Numbered from the stretch's first letter, positions 18,239 through 27,315 are shown. The stretch: 64,000 bases of DNA from Planctomycetota bacterium (GCA_020639295.1 JACKGY010000007.1:124001-188000), one strand, 5' to 3'. Translations and numbers: made by a program. The notes: generated from the sequence alone by a model not told the origin.

Positions 18239-19537
18239 TCAGGGGAAGAGGCCGCGGATCGCGAGATCGATCAGCACGGCCAGCCCGGCGGTGATGAGCA
18301 GCACGATCGCATATCGGACGAAGTTGTGGAAGACGTTGCCGACCAGACGACCCAGCCAGACGAAGGGGCGGAGCAGGACCGGCGGCCCCTCCCGACGCGG
18401 CCTGGGAGCCGGCGCCCGCGGGCCACCGACCTCGCCCTCCTCGAAGTCGTCGAAGAAGGACTCGGCGAGGGGCCGTTCGGGCGTGTTGCCCTGGGCCTCG
18501 AGGCTCCGGCGACCGCCCGCGGCCTCGATCGTCGGCATCACGTCCTCGAGATGACGGCGCAATTCACGCTCGGCACGCCGTGACCGGCGCGGCGAGGGTC
18601 GCTGGTGCGGCAGCGGCGGCGGCACCGGCCGGCCGGCGCCCTGGGTCTGGGGTCGGGCGACCGCGACCGAGGCGGTCGCCGCGGCGATGGCGGCCTCGCC
18701 GACCCCCTGGCCGACATGGCCGACATGGCCGACATCGAGTTCCTGGAGGATCTCCGCCACCGACTGGAAACGGTCCTGGGCGTCCTTCGCCATGCAGCGT
18801 TCGATCAGCCCCCGGAAGGGCGCGACCACGGTCGCCGGCACGCGCACCGGTTCGCTCTCGTGCTTCTTCAGCACTTCCCATTCGCTGTCGCCGGTGAACG
18901 GAACGGTGCCGGTGGTCATCTCGAACAGGATGACGCCGAGCGAGTAGATGTCGCTGCGATGGTCGCCCTTGCGGGTGAGCATCTCCGGCGCCATGTAGTA
19001 GGGCGTACCGCGGCCGATCGACATCGTCATGTGCGATTCGCTGACCAGCTTCGACAGGCCGTAATCGCCGACCCGCGCGTGGTCGTTCTTCATGAAGATG
19101 TTGGCCGGCTTCAGGTCGAAGTGGATGATCGACTTCTCGTGCAGCGCCGCGACGCCGGCGCAGATCTGAGCGAAGATCGCGCGCACGCGGTCGGCGGGTA
19201 CCGGCCCCTGCTGCAGGAGCTTCTTGAGGGTCTCGTCACCGGCATAGCCCATGACGATGTAGGGGATGCCCATCACCTCGCCCTTGTCCTCGATGCTGAC
19301 CAGGTTCGGGTGGTCGATCTGGGCGAAGTAGCGCAACGAGTCGAGTTCCTTGAACACGGCCTCGCTGACCTTCTCGTCGGTGACCTTGAGGAACTTGATG
19401 GCGTAGAACTTGCCGATGGACTCCTTGCGCGCCTTGTAGACCTCGCCGAACACGCCGCTGCCGAGCTTGTTGACGATCTCGTAGCCCGGCACGAATCCGG
19501 GCTTCCGGTAGTGGGTGAAGAAGCTTTCCCAGTCCAT
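18239..19537 (-). CDS. Serine/threonine protein kinase with C-terminal membrane anchor
   Basis: The 432-residue protein has a kinase domain at about residues 19-275: glycine loop LGSGVFGEVYKA, K48 in YAIKFLK, IIHFDLKPAN (H139-F140-D141, K143, N146), VGDYG (D158-Y159-G160) and YMAPE (183-185). The catalytic loop has HFD instead of HRD and the metal-binding triad is DYG instead of DFG, so it is not an RD kinase. A proline- and arginine-rich linker and one membrane helix near the C-terminus follow. I chose the ATG at 19537 (GGAG seven bases upstream); an earlier ATG at 19627 gives a 30-residue extension with less typical codon use. The active-site residues needed for catalysis are present. Confidence 0.88.
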   Translation of the reverse strand: MDWESFFTHYRKPGFVPGYEIVNKLGSGVFGEVYKARKESIGKFYAIKFLKVTDEKVSEAVFKELDSLRYFAQIDHPNLVSIEDKGEVMGIPYIVMGYAGDETLKKLLQQGPVPADRVRAIFAQICAGVAALHEKSIIHFDLKPANIFMKNDHARVGDYGLSKLVSESHMTMSIGRGTPYYMAPEMLTRKGDHRSDIYSLGVILFEMTTGTVPFTGDSEWEVLKKHESEPVRVPATVVAPFRGLIERCMAKDAQDRFQSVAEILQELDVGHVGHVGQGVGEAAIAAATASVAVARPQTQGAGRPVPPPLPHQRPSPRRSRRAERELRRHLEDVMPTIEAAGGRRSLEAQGNTPERPLAESFFDDFEEGEVGGPRAPAPRPRREGPPVLLRPFVWLGRLVGNVFHNFVRYAIVLLITAGLAVLIDLAIRGLFP

Positions 19538-19619
19538 CTTCCATCTCCGCCGGTTTGCCACCGGACCCGTCGCCATGGTCTCGACCGGCGTTCCGCTCAC
19601 GGGAGCGGGCTCGAGCGCC

Positions 19620-20792
19620 TCAGCCATGGAGCGAAACTCCCATGCTCGCGGCAATCCCGAGAAGGGCGAGCATAGCAAAGGCCGCCTTGCTCAGGAACGC
19701 GTGCCGCCCCTTCAGCCACCAGTCGACCTTGAGCCAGCCCATCACCGCCAGGACGAGGACGCCGAGCACCAGCCCGGCGCGAATCCAGGGTTCACGGCTG
19801 CGCGCCACCATGTGGTCGCGAACCGTCTCGGCGGCGCGCCTCAGGACGGCGCGATCCGCGACCCAGGACACGTCGGCCTGGTAGAAGGTCTGGTCGCCCT
19901 CGGGCGCCTCGAGCAGCTTGCGGACGATGCCGACTTCCCGCCGGCCGAGATCGATCAGGAGCGAGGTCGGGCAGCGCTCCTCCATGATGGTGCGGAAGCG
20001 GGCCTCGTCGCGCGCATCCACCTCGTAGAGGTCGTGGGCGATCGACCAGACCAGGTTGCCGAGCCGCAGCCGAAGGCCCTCGACGGCATCGTCTCGGGCG
20101 AAGTCGGCGCGCGTCTGGTGGTCGGTGCGGAAGTCGAGTCGCTGCTCGTCCTTCTCGTTGCGCAGGGGCATCCGGGCCAGCTTCATCTCGGGGTCGATCA
20201 GGACCGACCAGGAGCGGTGCCCCGCGACGGCCTCGCGGAGTTCCAGCACCCGTCCGAAGCCATCCATCTGCCGGTCGGAGACCAGCAGGTCGGTCAGTCC
20301 ACCGTTGCCGTCGTCGTCCTGGATCGCCGGGATGCCGCGGCGCCGCAAGAGCGCGGCGACCCTGAGGCCGAGCTCGCGGTCCGCGTTGCTGCTGCCGTCG
20401 ACCGGCCGGAGGCGGATCGTCCGCGCGACCAGGTCGCCGACCTCGACCTGCCGCGACCCCGACAGCAGGCGGTCGACCAGGCGGACGGAGGCCTTCTGCA
20501 GGTTCGGTTCCACGTCGTAGCCGCCCTCGGCCGCGGGCGCCGGCTTCCGGTAGCCGCCCGCCCCCACCGTCACCCGGACCAGGGGCGCCCGCTCGGCGGT
20601 CCGGTCCAGGAAGCTCTCGTCGAGTTCGAGGGAACGGATACGGGCGTCGAGCAGCTGCCGCCGGGCCTCCGTCGCGGCCCGACCGGCTCGTTCCCGGTTC
20701 TGGACGGTGACGACCGCCAGCAGGGTCAGGCCGAGAAGTCCCAGACCGAACAGGGGATAGAGCTTGCCGAGGATTCGTCGAGCGCCAGACAT
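19620..20792 (-). CDS. Membrane protein of the kinase/FHA block
   Basis: This 390-residue protein has an N-terminal membrane helix (about residues 12-32), a large extracytoplasmic part of about 300 residues, and two membrane helices at the C-terminus (about 340-358 and 368-385). The external part includes DDDGNGGLTDLLVSDRQ and other soluble-domain segments; I recognise no family. The ATG at 20792 has GGAG seven bases upstream. It lies between the FHA-like and kinase genes in the same direction; it could be a sensor feeding the kinase, which is inference from position. Confidence 0.65.
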   Translation of the reverse strand: MSGARRILGKLYPLFGLGLLGLTLLAVVTVQNRERAGRAATEARRQLLDARIRSLELDESFLDRTAERAPLVRVTVGAGGYRKPAPAAEGGYDVEPNLQKASVRLVDRLLSGSRQVEVGDLVARTIRLRPVDGSSNADRELGLRVAALLRRRGIPAIQDDDGNGGLTDLLVSDRQMDGFGRVLELREAVAGHRSWSVLIDPEMKLARMPLRNEKDEQRLDFRTDHQTRADFARDDAVEGLRLRLGNLVWSIAHDLYEVDARDEARFRTIMEERCPTSLLIDLGRREVGIVRKLLEAPEGDQTFYQADVSWVADRAVLRRAAETVRDHMVARSREPWIRAGLVLGVLVLAVMGWLKVDWWLKGRHAFLSKAAFAMLALLGIAASMGVSLHG

Positions 20793-20860
20793 GTCCAGGC
20801 TCCAATGGTCGTGACGGCCCCTCATTCCCTCCCCGCCCGCGATATTTTGTCCCTGAGGCT

Positions 20861-22867
20861 TCAGGTGGGATCCGGGAGGAAGCGGACGTGAAGGCTGAGG
20901 TCGCGCACGCGCAGGTTGGCGAGGTCGTGGAGGACCACACGAGCGCGTGGGTCGTCACCATCCAGGCTGACGCCGAGGGGGCCCTGGGCCACCAGTTCCC
21001 CGCCCTGTTCGACCGACTCGCGGTGGACCTCGAGCTCCCCCTCGAGCCCCGGGGTGCTGACGTGCGCCCGGGCGTAGGGGCCGAAGAGCAGGGCACCGTT
21101 GCGCCCGCGTGGTGGCATGAGGGCGATCCGGCGACAGCCCTCGCAATCGTGGTCGGAGAGCACCACGAGGACGGCGGCCCGCGAGCGCTCGACCGGCAGT
21201 TCGAACCGCAGCCTCAGGTCGCGACCGAGGCGGATCTCGTCGCCGTCCTCGAGCTTGCGGGCCTCGCGGATCCTCTCGCCGCCGACCTCGACCTCGCGGC
21301 CGTTCTCCGGCAAGACGCTGTAGGCGACGCCGGCGTGGAAGCCGGTGCGGCGGCGGATCCGGGCCTGGATCGCCCCGAGGGGCGCCAGGAAGCGCAGCTC
21401 GCTCGCGTTCGCACTGGCGGCGCCGAGTCGGACCTCGTCCTGCTCGACCACCAGGAGTTCGCCGTGCTCCTCCACCGAGATGCGGACCAGACCGACGCCG
21501 ACCCGGTCGGGCGCCGTGATTCCCGCCTCCTGGGTCGAAGGCGTCGGCTGCGGCCGGGGCTGGTCGCGCCCGATGCTCTCGAGCTCGACCTCGCGAAGGA
21601 GGTCCGCGACCTCCCGATCCTCGGCGGGATCGATGCCGGCACCGGCCACGCGCCGGCGGGCACCGACCAGGTCGCCGCGCTCCAGGTCGCCGTGCAAGGC
21701 CAGGAGCAGGGCGAGCCGGTCACGCTCACGGCCGGCGAGACGATCGAGCCGGCGCCGGGCCTCGCCGAGCTCCGGAGCGAGTTCCAAGAGGGCAAGCAGC
21801 TCCCGCCGGGCCCCGGCCAGATCGCCGGCCGCCTGGGCTGCTTCGGCCCGGGCCATGTAGGGGCCCCAGTTCTTCCGCGCGCGTTCGAGTTCGGCCGTCT
21901 GGATCTTGAGGCAACGGTTCTTCCCCAGACGCTCGGCGGCCCGTTCCAGGGCCTTCTGGGCCCCGTCGTAGTCGCCGTCGCGGCCGCGGCCGGCGGCCTC
22001 GGCCAGATCGCGCACGCCGGCGGCAAGTCCCTCGCCTTCCTGGCCGAGACCGGCGGTCTCGGCCAGGCGCTCGAGCAACCGGCCGGCCTCCCGCGCGTCG
22101 TCGTCGCGATCGAGCCTGGCCCGGGCCCGCTGCAGGACCTGCTCGCGCAGCTGACGATCGAGCGCGCCCTCGGCGCCGTCGCCGCCGTCCAGGTGGGCCC
22201 GCTTGAAGATCGACCAGTCGGTCAGGAACGCGGCCAGGGCGGGATCGCCCACCTTGTTCTTCATCACCATGGCGACCCGGCGGGCGGCGAGCCGGCACCA
22301 GGCCTCGCGCAGGCCTTCGGCGCGCGGATGCAGGACCGCGGCGGCGGCCAGGGCCTCCTCGGCGCCCTTGGGCTCGCGGTCGACGAGGGCGAGGCCCTCC
22401 TCGATCCGCCCCCGAGCGTCGCGGATCCGCCGGTCGAGTTCGGCGCGCAGGGTCGCGACCTCGCCCCCGAGTTCGTCGCCCTCGAGCCCGTCGAGGATGC
22501 TGCGCGCGGCGATCAGATCACCCCGCTCCACCTCCAGCCGGGCCCGATAGAACCGGGCGCGCTCGCGTTCGGCCAGGCCGTCGCGCTCGGCGCGGCGGGC
22601 CTCGAGATCGCTCCGCCTCGGGGCCGCGACCTCCTCGCCGCCCCGGGCCCGCAGGAAGGCGACGTCGTCGAGGGCCAGGGTGAGTTCGCCCTTGCGGGCA
22701 TGGCCGGCCGCCGCCTCCCCGAGCGCGTCCAGGCAGGCCTGGCGAAGGCGGATGGCCTTCAGGTGCTCGGCGATGTCCGGATCGGCCGCGAGTTCGTAGG
22801 CCTCGCGAAAGCGCCCGTGGTCAAAGGCCTTGCGGGCCCGTCGCAGCTTGAGCATCTGTCGAAACAT
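20861..22867 (-). CDS. Large helical-repeat protein with FHA-like domain
   Basis: The 668-residue soluble protein has an Ala/Arg/Glu-rich helical part at about residues 1-430, probably TPR-like repeats. A beta-rich FHA-like domain follows at about 478-556 (VRLGAASANASELRF, then LEDGDEIRLGRDLRLRF). A last beta-rich segment spans about 570-668. The usual FHA SxxH phosphopeptide motif is replaced by GAIQARI, so phosphothreonine binding is uncertain. It is the first gene of the block that includes the kinase. I set the start at 22867 because the preceding residues are read from the promoter region of tRNA-Leu and look non-coding. Confidence 0.7.
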   Translation of the reverse strand: MFRQMLKLRRARKAFDHGRFREAYELAADPDIAEHLKAIRLRQACLDALGEAAAGHARKGELTLALDDVAFLRARGGEEVAAPRRSDLEARRAERDGLAERERARFYRARLEVERGDLIAARSILDGLEGDELGGEVATLRAELDRRIRDARGRIEEGLALVDREPKGAEEALAAAAVLHPRAEGLREAWCRLAARRVAMVMKNKVGDPALAAFLTDWSIFKRAHLDGGDGAEGALDRQLREQVLQRARARLDRDDDAREAGRLLERLAETAGLGQEGEGLAAGVRDLAEAAGRGRDGDYDGAQKALERAAERLGKNRCLKIQTAELERARKNWGPYMARAEAAQAAGDLAGARRELLALLELAPELGEARRRLDRLAGRERDRLALLLALHGDLERGDLVGARRRVAGAGIDPAEDREVADLLREVELESIGRDQPRPQPTPSTQEAGITAPDRVGVGLVRISVEEHGELLVVEQDEVRLGAASANASELRFLAPLGAIQARIRRRTGFHAGVAYSVLPENGREVEVGGERIREARKLEDGDEIRLGRDLRLRFELPVERSRAAVLVVLSDHDCEGCRRIALMPPRGRNGALLFGPYARAHVSTPGLEGELEVHRESVEQGGELVAQGPLGVSLDGDDPRARVVLHDLANLRVRDLSLHVRFLPDPT

Positions 22868-23032
22868 GTCTCGGTCCTGGGCCGTTCCGGATCGACCCGG
22901 CGCCCGCCATCTTAATCGCCCCGGGCGGAGAGGGCCGGTCCGGAAACCGACTTCGAGCGACGCCGCAGCATTCAGAACGGGCTTCCCGGTATTTCCGGAT
23001 TGCCGGCAGAGCCCCGGCCCGCGCCGTGGCCA

Positions 23033-23060
23033 TTGACCGCCTCCCGCCATCGGCTACCAT
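23033..23060 (+). promoter_or_regulatory. Promoter of tRNA-Leu
   Basis: TTGACC and TACCAT are separated by 16 bases. The predicted start is about five bases before the mature tRNA. Confidence 0.75.
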
Positions 23061-23071
23061 GCCCAGCCCCG

Positions 23072-23155
23072 GCCGGAGTGGCGGAACTGGCAGACGCGAC
23101 GGATTCAAAATCCGTTTCCCGCAAGGGAGTGTGGGTTCGAGTCCCACCTTCGGCA
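23072..23155 (+). tRNA. tRNA-Leu (anticodon CAA)
   Basis: The cloverleaf folds with acceptor GCCGGAG/CTTCGGC (one G-T pair), anticodon stem ACGGA/TCCGT around loop TTCAAAA, a long class II variable arm, and T arm GTGGG-TTCGAGT-CCCAC. Discriminator is A; no CCA is encoded. Confidence 0.95.
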
Positions 23156-23160
23156 CGATC

Positions 23161-23179
23161 CGGACGCCCGAGGCGTCCG
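23161..23179 (+). terminator. Possible terminator of tRNA-Leu
   Basis: A 7-bp perfect stem CGGACGC/GCGTCCG with a five-base loop begins six bases after the tRNA. There is no T tract. Confidence 0.45.
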
Positions 23180-23195
23180 ACCAAGCGGATCATGC

Positions 23196-23224
23196 TTCGC
23201 CTCCATCGACGGAGGCCGTAGCAT
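23196..23224 (+). promoter_or_regulatory. Possible promoter of the secreted endonuclease/phosphatase-fold gene
   Basis: TTCGCC and TAGCAT are separated by 17 bases, predicting a leader of about 42 bases. A short hairpin (GCCTCC/GGAGGC) lies inside the spacer. Confidence 0.5.
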
Positions 23225-23272
23225 GGCCGCAGCCGATACCCGACCGCCATCCCGAACAGAGGACCCGAGAGC

Positions 23273-24703
23273 ATGTGCCGCCGCTCCGTCGTCATCGTAG
23301 CCCTCCTCGTCCATCTCCTGCTGCTGCCGGCTCCGGGCCAGGAGCAGCTCCGGATCCTGACCTGGAACGTCCAGGCCCTGGGCACGCCCGGCTCCTCGGA
23401 ATGGAACAACGCGATCGCCATCCTGCAGCGTCTCGACGCCGACGTGGTCTGCATCGAGGAGGTCACCAACCTCTCCGAGGTCGCCGACTTCCCGACCTTC
23501 GCCGCTGCCGCGGGTTACTCCTACACGGCCCTCGCCTCGGCCTCCGGCACGCTGACCGGCAATCTCCGCAACGGCGTGTTGTCGCGCTTCCCGATCCTCG
23601 GCCAGACCTCGCACAACTCGGTGTCGCTCTCCGGTGACGCCAACGCCAACGACATCTCGCGCGACATCCTCGAGGTGCAGGTGCAGGTGCCCAACGCCGC
23701 CGATCCGCTCGCCTTCTTCGTGGTCCACTACAAGTCGTCCTCGGGCAGCACCAACGACTTCCGGCGCAGCATCGAATCGATCCGGCTGAAGCAGGCCGTC
23801 GACGCCTTCCGCGCCGCGCACGTCGGCGCGCCCTGGGTCGTCTGCGGCGACTTCAACGAGGACATCGGCGACGGCCCCTTCGGCACCAGCTTCAGCAGCC
23901 TGCCCGGCGGTCTGCCCTCGACCTACTCGCTCGGTTCCGACATCAGCCTGCCCGTGGTCTACGACCCCTTCCTGCTGTTCACCACGAACGGCGGCCAGAT
24001 CGCCGACGCCAGCCAGGAAGACAGCACCAACGCCGTGACTCGCGAGAGCTCCGGACGACGCCTCGACTACCTGATCCACGGCGGCGCGGTCAGCGTGCTC
24101 GAAGACGAGGTCTACAATTCCGCCCGCGACAACGGCATCGACGACGGCCTCCCGGGGATGTTCCTGGTCAAGGCCGGCAGCCCCCTGCCGGCGGGCAGTT
24201 CGCTGGCCGCGGCCGACCACTACGCGGTGGCGGCGGACATCGAGATCCCCTCCCTCAGCAGCCTCGCCTGGCCCGGCACGCCCGACGATTTCCTGCAGTC
24301 GACCGGCATCAACGGCCCCTGGACCAGCGGCCCCGGGGAGGATCTCAAGCAGGCGAGCGGCGGCGACCTCTTCTACCTGCACTACGTCTCCCCCAACGGC
24401 AGCTTCGACGGCGGCGTGCCGATCGTCGTCGGCCAGCTGTTCACGACCGGGAGCCCCGCTCCCGTCGGCCCGCTGCCCGGCATGCACTTCGACCTGGCCA
24501 ACGCCTTCCCGATCTTCGACGGCTACGCCTCGCCGATCGGCTTCCAGGCCTCCATCATCCCGGTCTTCGGCAATCTCCACGCCTGGAACCTGCCCGGCGG
24601 CCTCGCCGGCTACAGCGTGATGATCCAGACCGTGACCTACTCGAACGCGGCCTGGAACGGCTTCATCGTCTTCTCCGACGGCCACGTCCTCGAGTTCATC
24701 TGA
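23273..24703 (+). CDS. Secreted endonuclease/exonuclease/phosphatase family protein
   Basis: The 476-residue protein has a signal peptide (about residues 1-22, ending PGQ). Residues about 26-325 carry the EEP fold: LTWNVQ (N32), VVCIEEV (E62), FFVVHYKS (catalytic His region), CGDFNED, SGRRLDYLI and ADHYAV. All expected active-site residues appear present. It may act as an extracellular nuclease or phosphatase; the substrate is not predictable. The C-terminal 145 residues form a separate beta-rich domain ending in AAWNGFIVFSDGHVLEF, probably for anchoring or carbohydrate contact (inference). Confidence 0.88.
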   Translation: MCRRSVVIVALLVHLLLLPAPGQEQLRILTWNVQALGTPGSSEWNNAIAILQRLDADVVCIEEVTNLSEVADFPTFAAAAGYSYTALASASGTLTGNLRNGVLSRFPILGQTSHNSVSLSGDANANDISRDILEVQVQVPNAADPLAFFVVHYKSSSGSTNDFRRSIESIRLKQAVDAFRAAHVGAPWVVCGDFNEDIGDGPFGTSFSSLPGGLPSTYSLGSDISLPVVYDPFLLFTTNGGQIADASQEDSTNAVTRESSGRRLDYLIHGGAVSVLEDEVYNSARDNGIDDGLPGMFLVKAGSPLPAGSSLAAADHYAVAADIEIPSLSSLAWPGTPDDFLQSTGINGPWTSGPGEDLKQASGGDLFYLHYVSPNGSFDGGVPIVVGQLFTTGSPAPVGPLPGMHFDLANAFPIFDGYASPIGFQASIIPVFGNLHAWNLPGGLAGYSVMIQTVTYSNAAWNGFIVFSDGHVLEFI

Positions 24704-24727
24704 TCCGGCGCCGGCCGCGCGGGCCGC

Positions 24728-24756
24728 TTGAGGCCGCGCGCGCGCTGGCCGATAAT
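24728..24756 (+). promoter_or_regulatory. Promoter giving a probable leaderless mRNA
   Basis: TTGAGG and GATAAT are separated by 17 bases. Only seven bases lie between the -10 box and the ATG at 24764, so the transcript should start at or next to the ATG. No Shine-Dalgarno is present. Confidence 0.65.
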
Positions 24757-24763
24757 CCGGTCG

Positions 24764-25693
24764 ATGCCTGATGCCGCCGCCAGCTCGCGACGCCGGTTGA
24801 CCGTCGTCCTGCTCATCTTCCTCCTGCCCCTCGTCCCCGCGGCGATCGTGCAGGTGCTGGTCCGGCGTAGCCCGCCCGGCGAGAGCATCAGCCCGCTGAT
24901 GAGCGAGGTCATCGCGGCGATGCAGCTCCTGCCGAAGCCGGCGGCCGACGCTCCGCCGCTCGACCTCGCCACCCCGCTCGAGGTCGGCGACCGCTTCGTC
25001 TTCGCCATCAGCCGCGACTGCCGCCTGCCGGACGGAACCGACACGCGCAGGGAGGTCGCCTACCGCCTGGTCGCCGAGTCCGCGCTCGAGCAGGGCGTCG
25101 TCGCCAGCCTCGTCCCGCTCGGCGACGCGCCCCCGCTGCTCGGGCGTGATCCGCTCCGGTTCCGCTGGGACCGGGACGGCTTCGTCGAGGCCGAGGTCGG
25201 CCGGCCCGAGATCGTCGGCGACCTCCGCGACCTCCTCCTCATGCGACACGGCCTGGTCCTGCCCGGCCCCTATCCGAAGGCGGTCCGGGAGAACGAATGG
25301 CTGGCGCCGCCCGGCCGCGAGTCCGGGCCCGAGGCGACGGCGCTGATCACCGCCGCCGGGCTGGTCCGGGGCTCCGAGGAGATGCCGCACCGCGGCGGCA
25401 TCATGCCCCAGGCCCTCACCGCTTCCAGCCGCTACTTCCGCCTGCTCGGCTACCGTCGACACGCGCTCGAGCAATCGGCCGCGAGCGGCGGCGACGACCG
25501 CCGGGTCGGCTTCTGCGAACGGGTCCTGCGCGGCTACCTCGAGTGCCCCGATCGGGATCTCGCGCCCAGCCTCGCCGAGTTCAGGATCACCGAACACCTG
25601 CGCTTCGCCGCCGGCGAACGCCAGCTCGACGGCGACGTCGTCTGCCGCATCCGGCAGACGATCCGCCGCGACGATCAGGAGAGCGATCGATGA
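24764..25693 (+). CDS. Membrane-anchored protein of unknown function
   Basis: This 309-residue protein has one N-terminal membrane helix (about residues 10-32) and an external domain. I recognise no family. The region LEVGDRFVFAISRDCRLPDG near residues 71-90 looks like the start of a beta-rich domain. It overlaps the next gene by ATGA and should be co-expressed with that metallo-beta-lactamase/Rieske protein. The start at 24764 is supported by the promoter that places the transcript start there. Confidence 0.7.
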   Translation: MPDAAASSRRRLTVVLLIFLLPLVPAAIVQVLVRRSPPGESISPLMSEVIAAMQLLPKPAADAPPLDLATPLEVGDRFVFAISRDCRLPDGTDTRREVAYRLVAESALEQGVVASLVPLGDAPPLLGRDPLRFRWDRDGFVEAEVGRPEIVGDLRDLLLMRHGLVLPGPYPKAVRENEWLAPPGRESGPEATALITAAGLVRGSEEMPHRGGIMPQALTASSRYFRLLGYRRHALEQSAASGGDDRRVGFCERVLRGYLECPDRDLAPSLAEFRITEHLRFAAGERQLDGDVVCRIRQTIRRDDQESDR

Positions 25694-27246
25694 CCACGGA
25701 TTTCTTCGGCCACGCGGTGCTGCGCTTCGGCACCGCCACCACGGGCAGGGCGATCTGCGACCCCTGGTTCTCGCGCCGCGGCATCTTCTTCGACTCCTGG
25801 TTCCAGTTCCCCGAGAACGCGCCGCTCGAAGAGTCGGCCTTCGCCGGGGTCACCGACGTCCTGATCTCGCACAACCACCAGGATCACTACGATCCGCCGG
25901 TCCTCCGCCGGGCCCTGGCCCGCAATCCGGACCTGCGCCTGCACATCGCCCGCTTCCCGACCCCCTGGTTCCGCCGCCTGATCGAGCGGGTGACCCCGGA
26001 ACTGGCCACGCAGTTGATCGAGCACGAGGCCTACGTCGATTTCGAACTCGCCGGCGGCCGCGCCTTCTTCGTGCCCGAGGAGTCGCCCGGCCAGATCGAC
26101 TCCGCGATCGTCTGGACCGGGACGGACCAGGTCGTGGTCAACATGAACGACGCCCGCCTGAACACCGGCCAGCTGGAGCGGATCGCCGCCAGGATCGGCG
26201 ACCGGATCGACATCCTCGCCCTCCAGGCCTCCGGCGCCAGCGAGTATCCGGTCAACTACGTCTACGACGAGGCCGCGATGGTCGCCGCCAAGCGCGAGAA
26301 GAGACGCCTCAAGTTCGAGGCCTGCGAGCGGGTGATCGACCTGCTCCGGCCGCGGCGCATCCTGTTCTTCGCCGGTCCACCGGTCTTCCTCGATCCGGCC
26401 CTCGAGAGCTTCAACGACGTCAGCGGCGATTCGGTCTTTCCCGACCAGCTCGATACCCTCCGCCACTACGACGAGGTCCGACCCGACCTGGCCGAGCGCT
26501 GCTACTGCGTGCTGCCCGGCGAGACCCTCGACGACACCCGGCTCTGGCGCGACACCGACCTCGCCGATGACCGCCTCCGGCCCTTCACCCGCAAGCTCGA
26601 CTACGTCGCCGCGTACCGCGAGCGCCGGCGCGACGTCCTCGATTTCGCACTGGGCCCGCTCCCCGATCGCGCCCGGCTCCTCGGCCATTTCCAGCGCCTG
26701 GCCACGCTGTCACCGGAGGCGGCCGGGAAGATCGGCGGCGCGCTCGGCTTCGTGGTCGAGGGCGAGGACGGCGAGGCCGCCTTCACCGTGGACTTCCGTC
26801 GGGGCGAGGCCCGCGCGGGCCTGGCCGACGAGCTGCTCTACCTGCTCCGGGCACCGGCCTCGGCGGTGGCCCGGGTGATGGAGGGACCGGAGACCTGGGA
26901 CGATCTCTTCCTGTCGATCCGGATGACCTTCGACGAGAGGAGCCCGCGCTTCGTCGCCCACTTCAAGACCCTGCTCAAGTACCTCGACGGCGAGATCATG
27001 ACCGCGCTCGACCGCTACGAGACCGGTCTGGCCGCGAGCGCGGCGGCCGACATGTTCGAGGTCGCCTGCCAGGGCCGCTGCCACAGGATCCAGAAGCTCT
27101 GCCCCCATGCCGGCGTCGATCTCTCGCGCCACGGTCGGGTCGACGACGACGGGACGATCACCTGCATGGCCCATCGGTTCCGCTTCGACCTCGAGACCGG
27201 GGCCTGCCTCAACGCCGAGGGCTTCCGGCTTCGGGTCGAGGAATGA
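25690..27246 (+). CDS. Metallo-beta-lactamase/Rieske protein, CMAH/NamH-like hydroxylase candidate
   Basis: The 518-residue protein has an N-terminal metallo-beta-lactamase fold (SHNHQDHYDPP with H61, H63, D65, H66) and a C-terminal Rieske [2Fe-2S] site (C471-P-H473 and C492-M-A-H495). This pairing is known from CMP-sialic acid hydroxylase (CMAH) and from actinobacterial UDP-MurNAc hydroxylase (NamH), whose length is similar. It therefore may hydroxylate an N-acyl group of an amino-sugar nucleotide to an N-glycolyl group. It could also act on another substrate. It overlaps the upstream membrane protein gene by ATGA. No signal peptide is present; it should be cytoplasmic. Confidence 0.75.
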   Translation: MTTDFFGHAVLRFGTATTGRAICDPWFSRRGIFFDSWFQFPENAPLEESAFAGVTDVLISHNHQDHYDPPVLRRALARNPDLRLHIARFPTPWFRRLIERVTPELATQLIEHEAYVDFELAGGRAFFVPEESPGQIDSAIVWTGTDQVVVNMNDARLNTGQLERIAARIGDRIDILALQASGASEYPVNYVYDEAAMVAAKREKRRLKFEACERVIDLLRPRRILFFAGPPVFLDPALESFNDVSGDSVFPDQLDTLRHYDEVRPDLAERCYCVLPGETLDDTRLWRDTDLADDRLRPFTRKLDYVAAYRERRRDVLDFALGPLPDRARLLGHFQRLATLSPEAAGKIGGALGFVVEGEDGEAAFTVDFRRGEARAGLADELLYLLRAPASAVARVMEGPETWDDLFLSIRMTFDERSPRFVAHFKTLLKYLDGEIMTALDRYETGLAASAAADMFEVACQGRCHRIQKLCPHAGVDLSRHGRVDDDGTITCMAHRFRFDLETGACLNAEGFRLRVEE

Positions 27247-27248
27247 GA

Positions 27249-27273
27249 AGAGGCCGGCTCCACGCCGGCCTCT
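27249..27273. terminator. Bidirectional hairpin terminator
   Basis: A perfect 10-bp inverted repeat AGAGGCCGGC/GCCGGCCTCT with a five-base loop lies between the Rieske-protein gene and the convergent symporter gene. Confidence 0.7.
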
Positions 27274-27315
27274 CCCTGAACCTCGTTCCCGGGCCTCGAC
27301 CCGGCCTCGCCCCGT

